Shown here piece by piece: positions 63,361 through 64,000 of a DNA stretch of 64,000 nucleotides. The position numbers and the translations under genes are program-made. The DNA comes from Euwallacea fornicatus (taxonomy: Eukaryota > Arthropoda > Insecta > Coleoptera > Curculionidae). The stretch spans positions 372,001 to 436,000 of the forward strand of contig NW_027096033.1 in the NCBI RefSeq assembly GCF_040115645.1, given 5' to 3'. The notes beneath the pieces were generated by a model that saw only the letters and a program-made list of their open reading frames with translations, was not told where the DNA came from and did no database searches. Every line of letters begins with the position of its first letter. Position 1 is the stretch's first letter.

Positions 63361-64000
63361 GCATCTTGTTGAATTTCCAAGAAAAATAGTACTTTATGTG
63401 CTCAAACACACAACTTTTGTGACTTTTCAAACTTTGAAGCTCGATAGCTTCGGCAAATGAAGACCAAATTTGTTAAACAAAGTGTCAAATGAATCAGCTC
63501 GACAAGATTTTGAAGATGTCACAACACATCATGATTGCATCTTGTTGAATTTCCAAGAAAAATAGTACTTTATGTGCTCAAACACACATATTTTGTGACT
63601 TTTCAAACTTTGAAGCTCGATAGCTTCGGCAAATAAAGACCAAATTTGTTAAACAAAGTGTCAAATTAATCAGCTCGACGAGATTTTTAAAATGACACAA
63701 CAAATCATGATTGCATCTTGTTGAATTTCCAAGAAAAATAGTACTTTATGTGCTCAAACACACAACTTTTGTGACTTTTCCAATTTTGAAGCTCGATAAC
63801 TTTGGCAAATGTGGACCAAATTTGTTAACCAAAGTGTCAAATTAATCAGCTCGACGAGATTTTTAAAATGTCACAACACATCATGATTGCATCTTGTTAA
63901 ATTTCCAAGAAAAATAGTACTTTATGTGCTCAAACACACATATTTTGTGACTTTTCAAACTTTGAAGCTCGATAGCTTCGGCAAATAAAGACCAAATTTG
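63361..64000 (+). repeat. Right-edge block returning to A/B/F-like monomers
   Basis: After E and C units, the last 3.6 monomers are an A unit, an F unit ending ACGAGATTTTTAAAATGACAC with ACAAATCATG, a B unit with TTCCAATTTTG and TTGTTAACC ending ACGAGATTTTTAAAATGTCAC, and a partial F unit starting CTTGTTAAATTTCC. The ATTTTTAAAATG form appears only here, near 63,683 and 63,859. The array runs off the right edge in phase, so no array boundary is seen. Confidence 0.82.

Larger units (their letters stand above)
1..64000 (+). repeat. 176-bp tandem satellite array, 363.6 monomers
   Basis: The whole window is a head-to-tail array of one 176-bp unit. Landmarks in each unit, in order, are CATCTTGTTGAA at position 2, GAAAAATAGTA at 21, TATGTGCTCAAACACA at 35, three 9-bp steps beginning ACTTT at 53, 62 and 71, AAGCTCGATA at 77, GGCAAATG at 92, AACAAAGTGTCAAA at 116, CAGCTC or CACCTC at 135, and GATGTCACAACAC near 155. 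The phase holds throughout: GGCAAATG is in frame at 92, 12,412 and 62,396, and the last unit begins at 63,889. No inverted unit, foreign insertion or unique sequence was seen. G+C is about 33-34% from one hand-counted consensus. The unit length is close to one nucleosome plus linker, as in many centromeric satellites; the centromeric role is inference. The family is not one I recognise. There is no gene anywhere in the window, and every interval longer than 300 bases is filled by this repeat. Confidence 0.99.

Noticed and set aside
1..64000. CRISPR array.
   Set aside because: Units are 176 bp, directly adjacent, with no unique spacers and no cas genes. Composition and scale are those of a eukaryotic satellite.
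1..64000. Human alpha satellite, Arabidopsis 178-bp repeat or Brassica 176-bp centromere repeat.
   Set aside because: Lengths are similar but I could not recognise their sequence landmarks here. A database search of the consensus would settle it; a strong hit would overturn this.
1..64000. Phage, plasmid or bacterial accessory system.
   Set aside because: There are no coding regions, and nothing prokaryotic is visible in 64 kb.

Overview
The window is one uninterrupted array of a tandemly repeated satellite DNA with a 176-bp monomer. It holds 363 complete monomers plus 112 bp of a 364th, all head-to-tail on the + strand and about 33-34% G+C by hand count of one consensus monomer. I see no protein-coding gene, RNA gene, transposon, rDNA, telomere repeat or CRISPR array. 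Short open frames of 60-70 codons recur only because the same monomer junctions recur. The organism is a eukaryote, because long homogeneous arrays of nucleosome-sized monomers are typical of centromeric or other constitutive heterochromatin. Monomer length, AT-richness and many CpG/TpG-type variants fit a flowering plant, but I do not recognise this family, and species and chromosomal position are unassigned. Human alpha satellite (171 bp) and the Arabidopsis 178-bp repeat are not recognisable matches.

Monomer position 1 is the G or A before CATCTTG; monomers start at 1+176n. Diagnostic signatures around monomer positions 84-120 define types A (GATAGCTTCGG, GAAGACC), B (ACTTTGG, TTGTTAACC), C (ACTTCGG, TTCTTAAAC), D (ACATTGG), E (GGAACAAATTTGTTACAC) and F (CAAATAAAGACC).

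Layout. Bases 1-12 kb are mostly A and B monomers with a 19-monomer higher-order repeat (HOR) in two copies (about 1.95-5.29 and 5.29-8.64 kb). Bases 11-34 kb are mostly C, B and D monomers built by nested duplications of 12, 23, 3, 14 and 9 monomers, including a 4,048-bp tandem duplication in which I found no difference. Bases 34-62 kb mix C, E and F monomers in 2-, 3-, 8-, 14-16- and 25-monomer duplications, including three related blocks of about 3.9 kb. From about 63.4 kb the array drifts back to A-, B- and F-like monomers with some local variants.

Every duplication distance I measured is an exact multiple of 176 bp, and the monomer phase at base 64,000 is still that of base 1. The window therefore looks like a record of in-register unequal exchange or conversion. 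Nothing here looks like a new enzymatic or defence system; the points of interest are array architecture, variant-specific dyad symmetries, internal substructure and CpG-linked variation. All comparisons were by eye, so boundaries are approximate to tens of bases and identity statements mean 'no difference noticed'.
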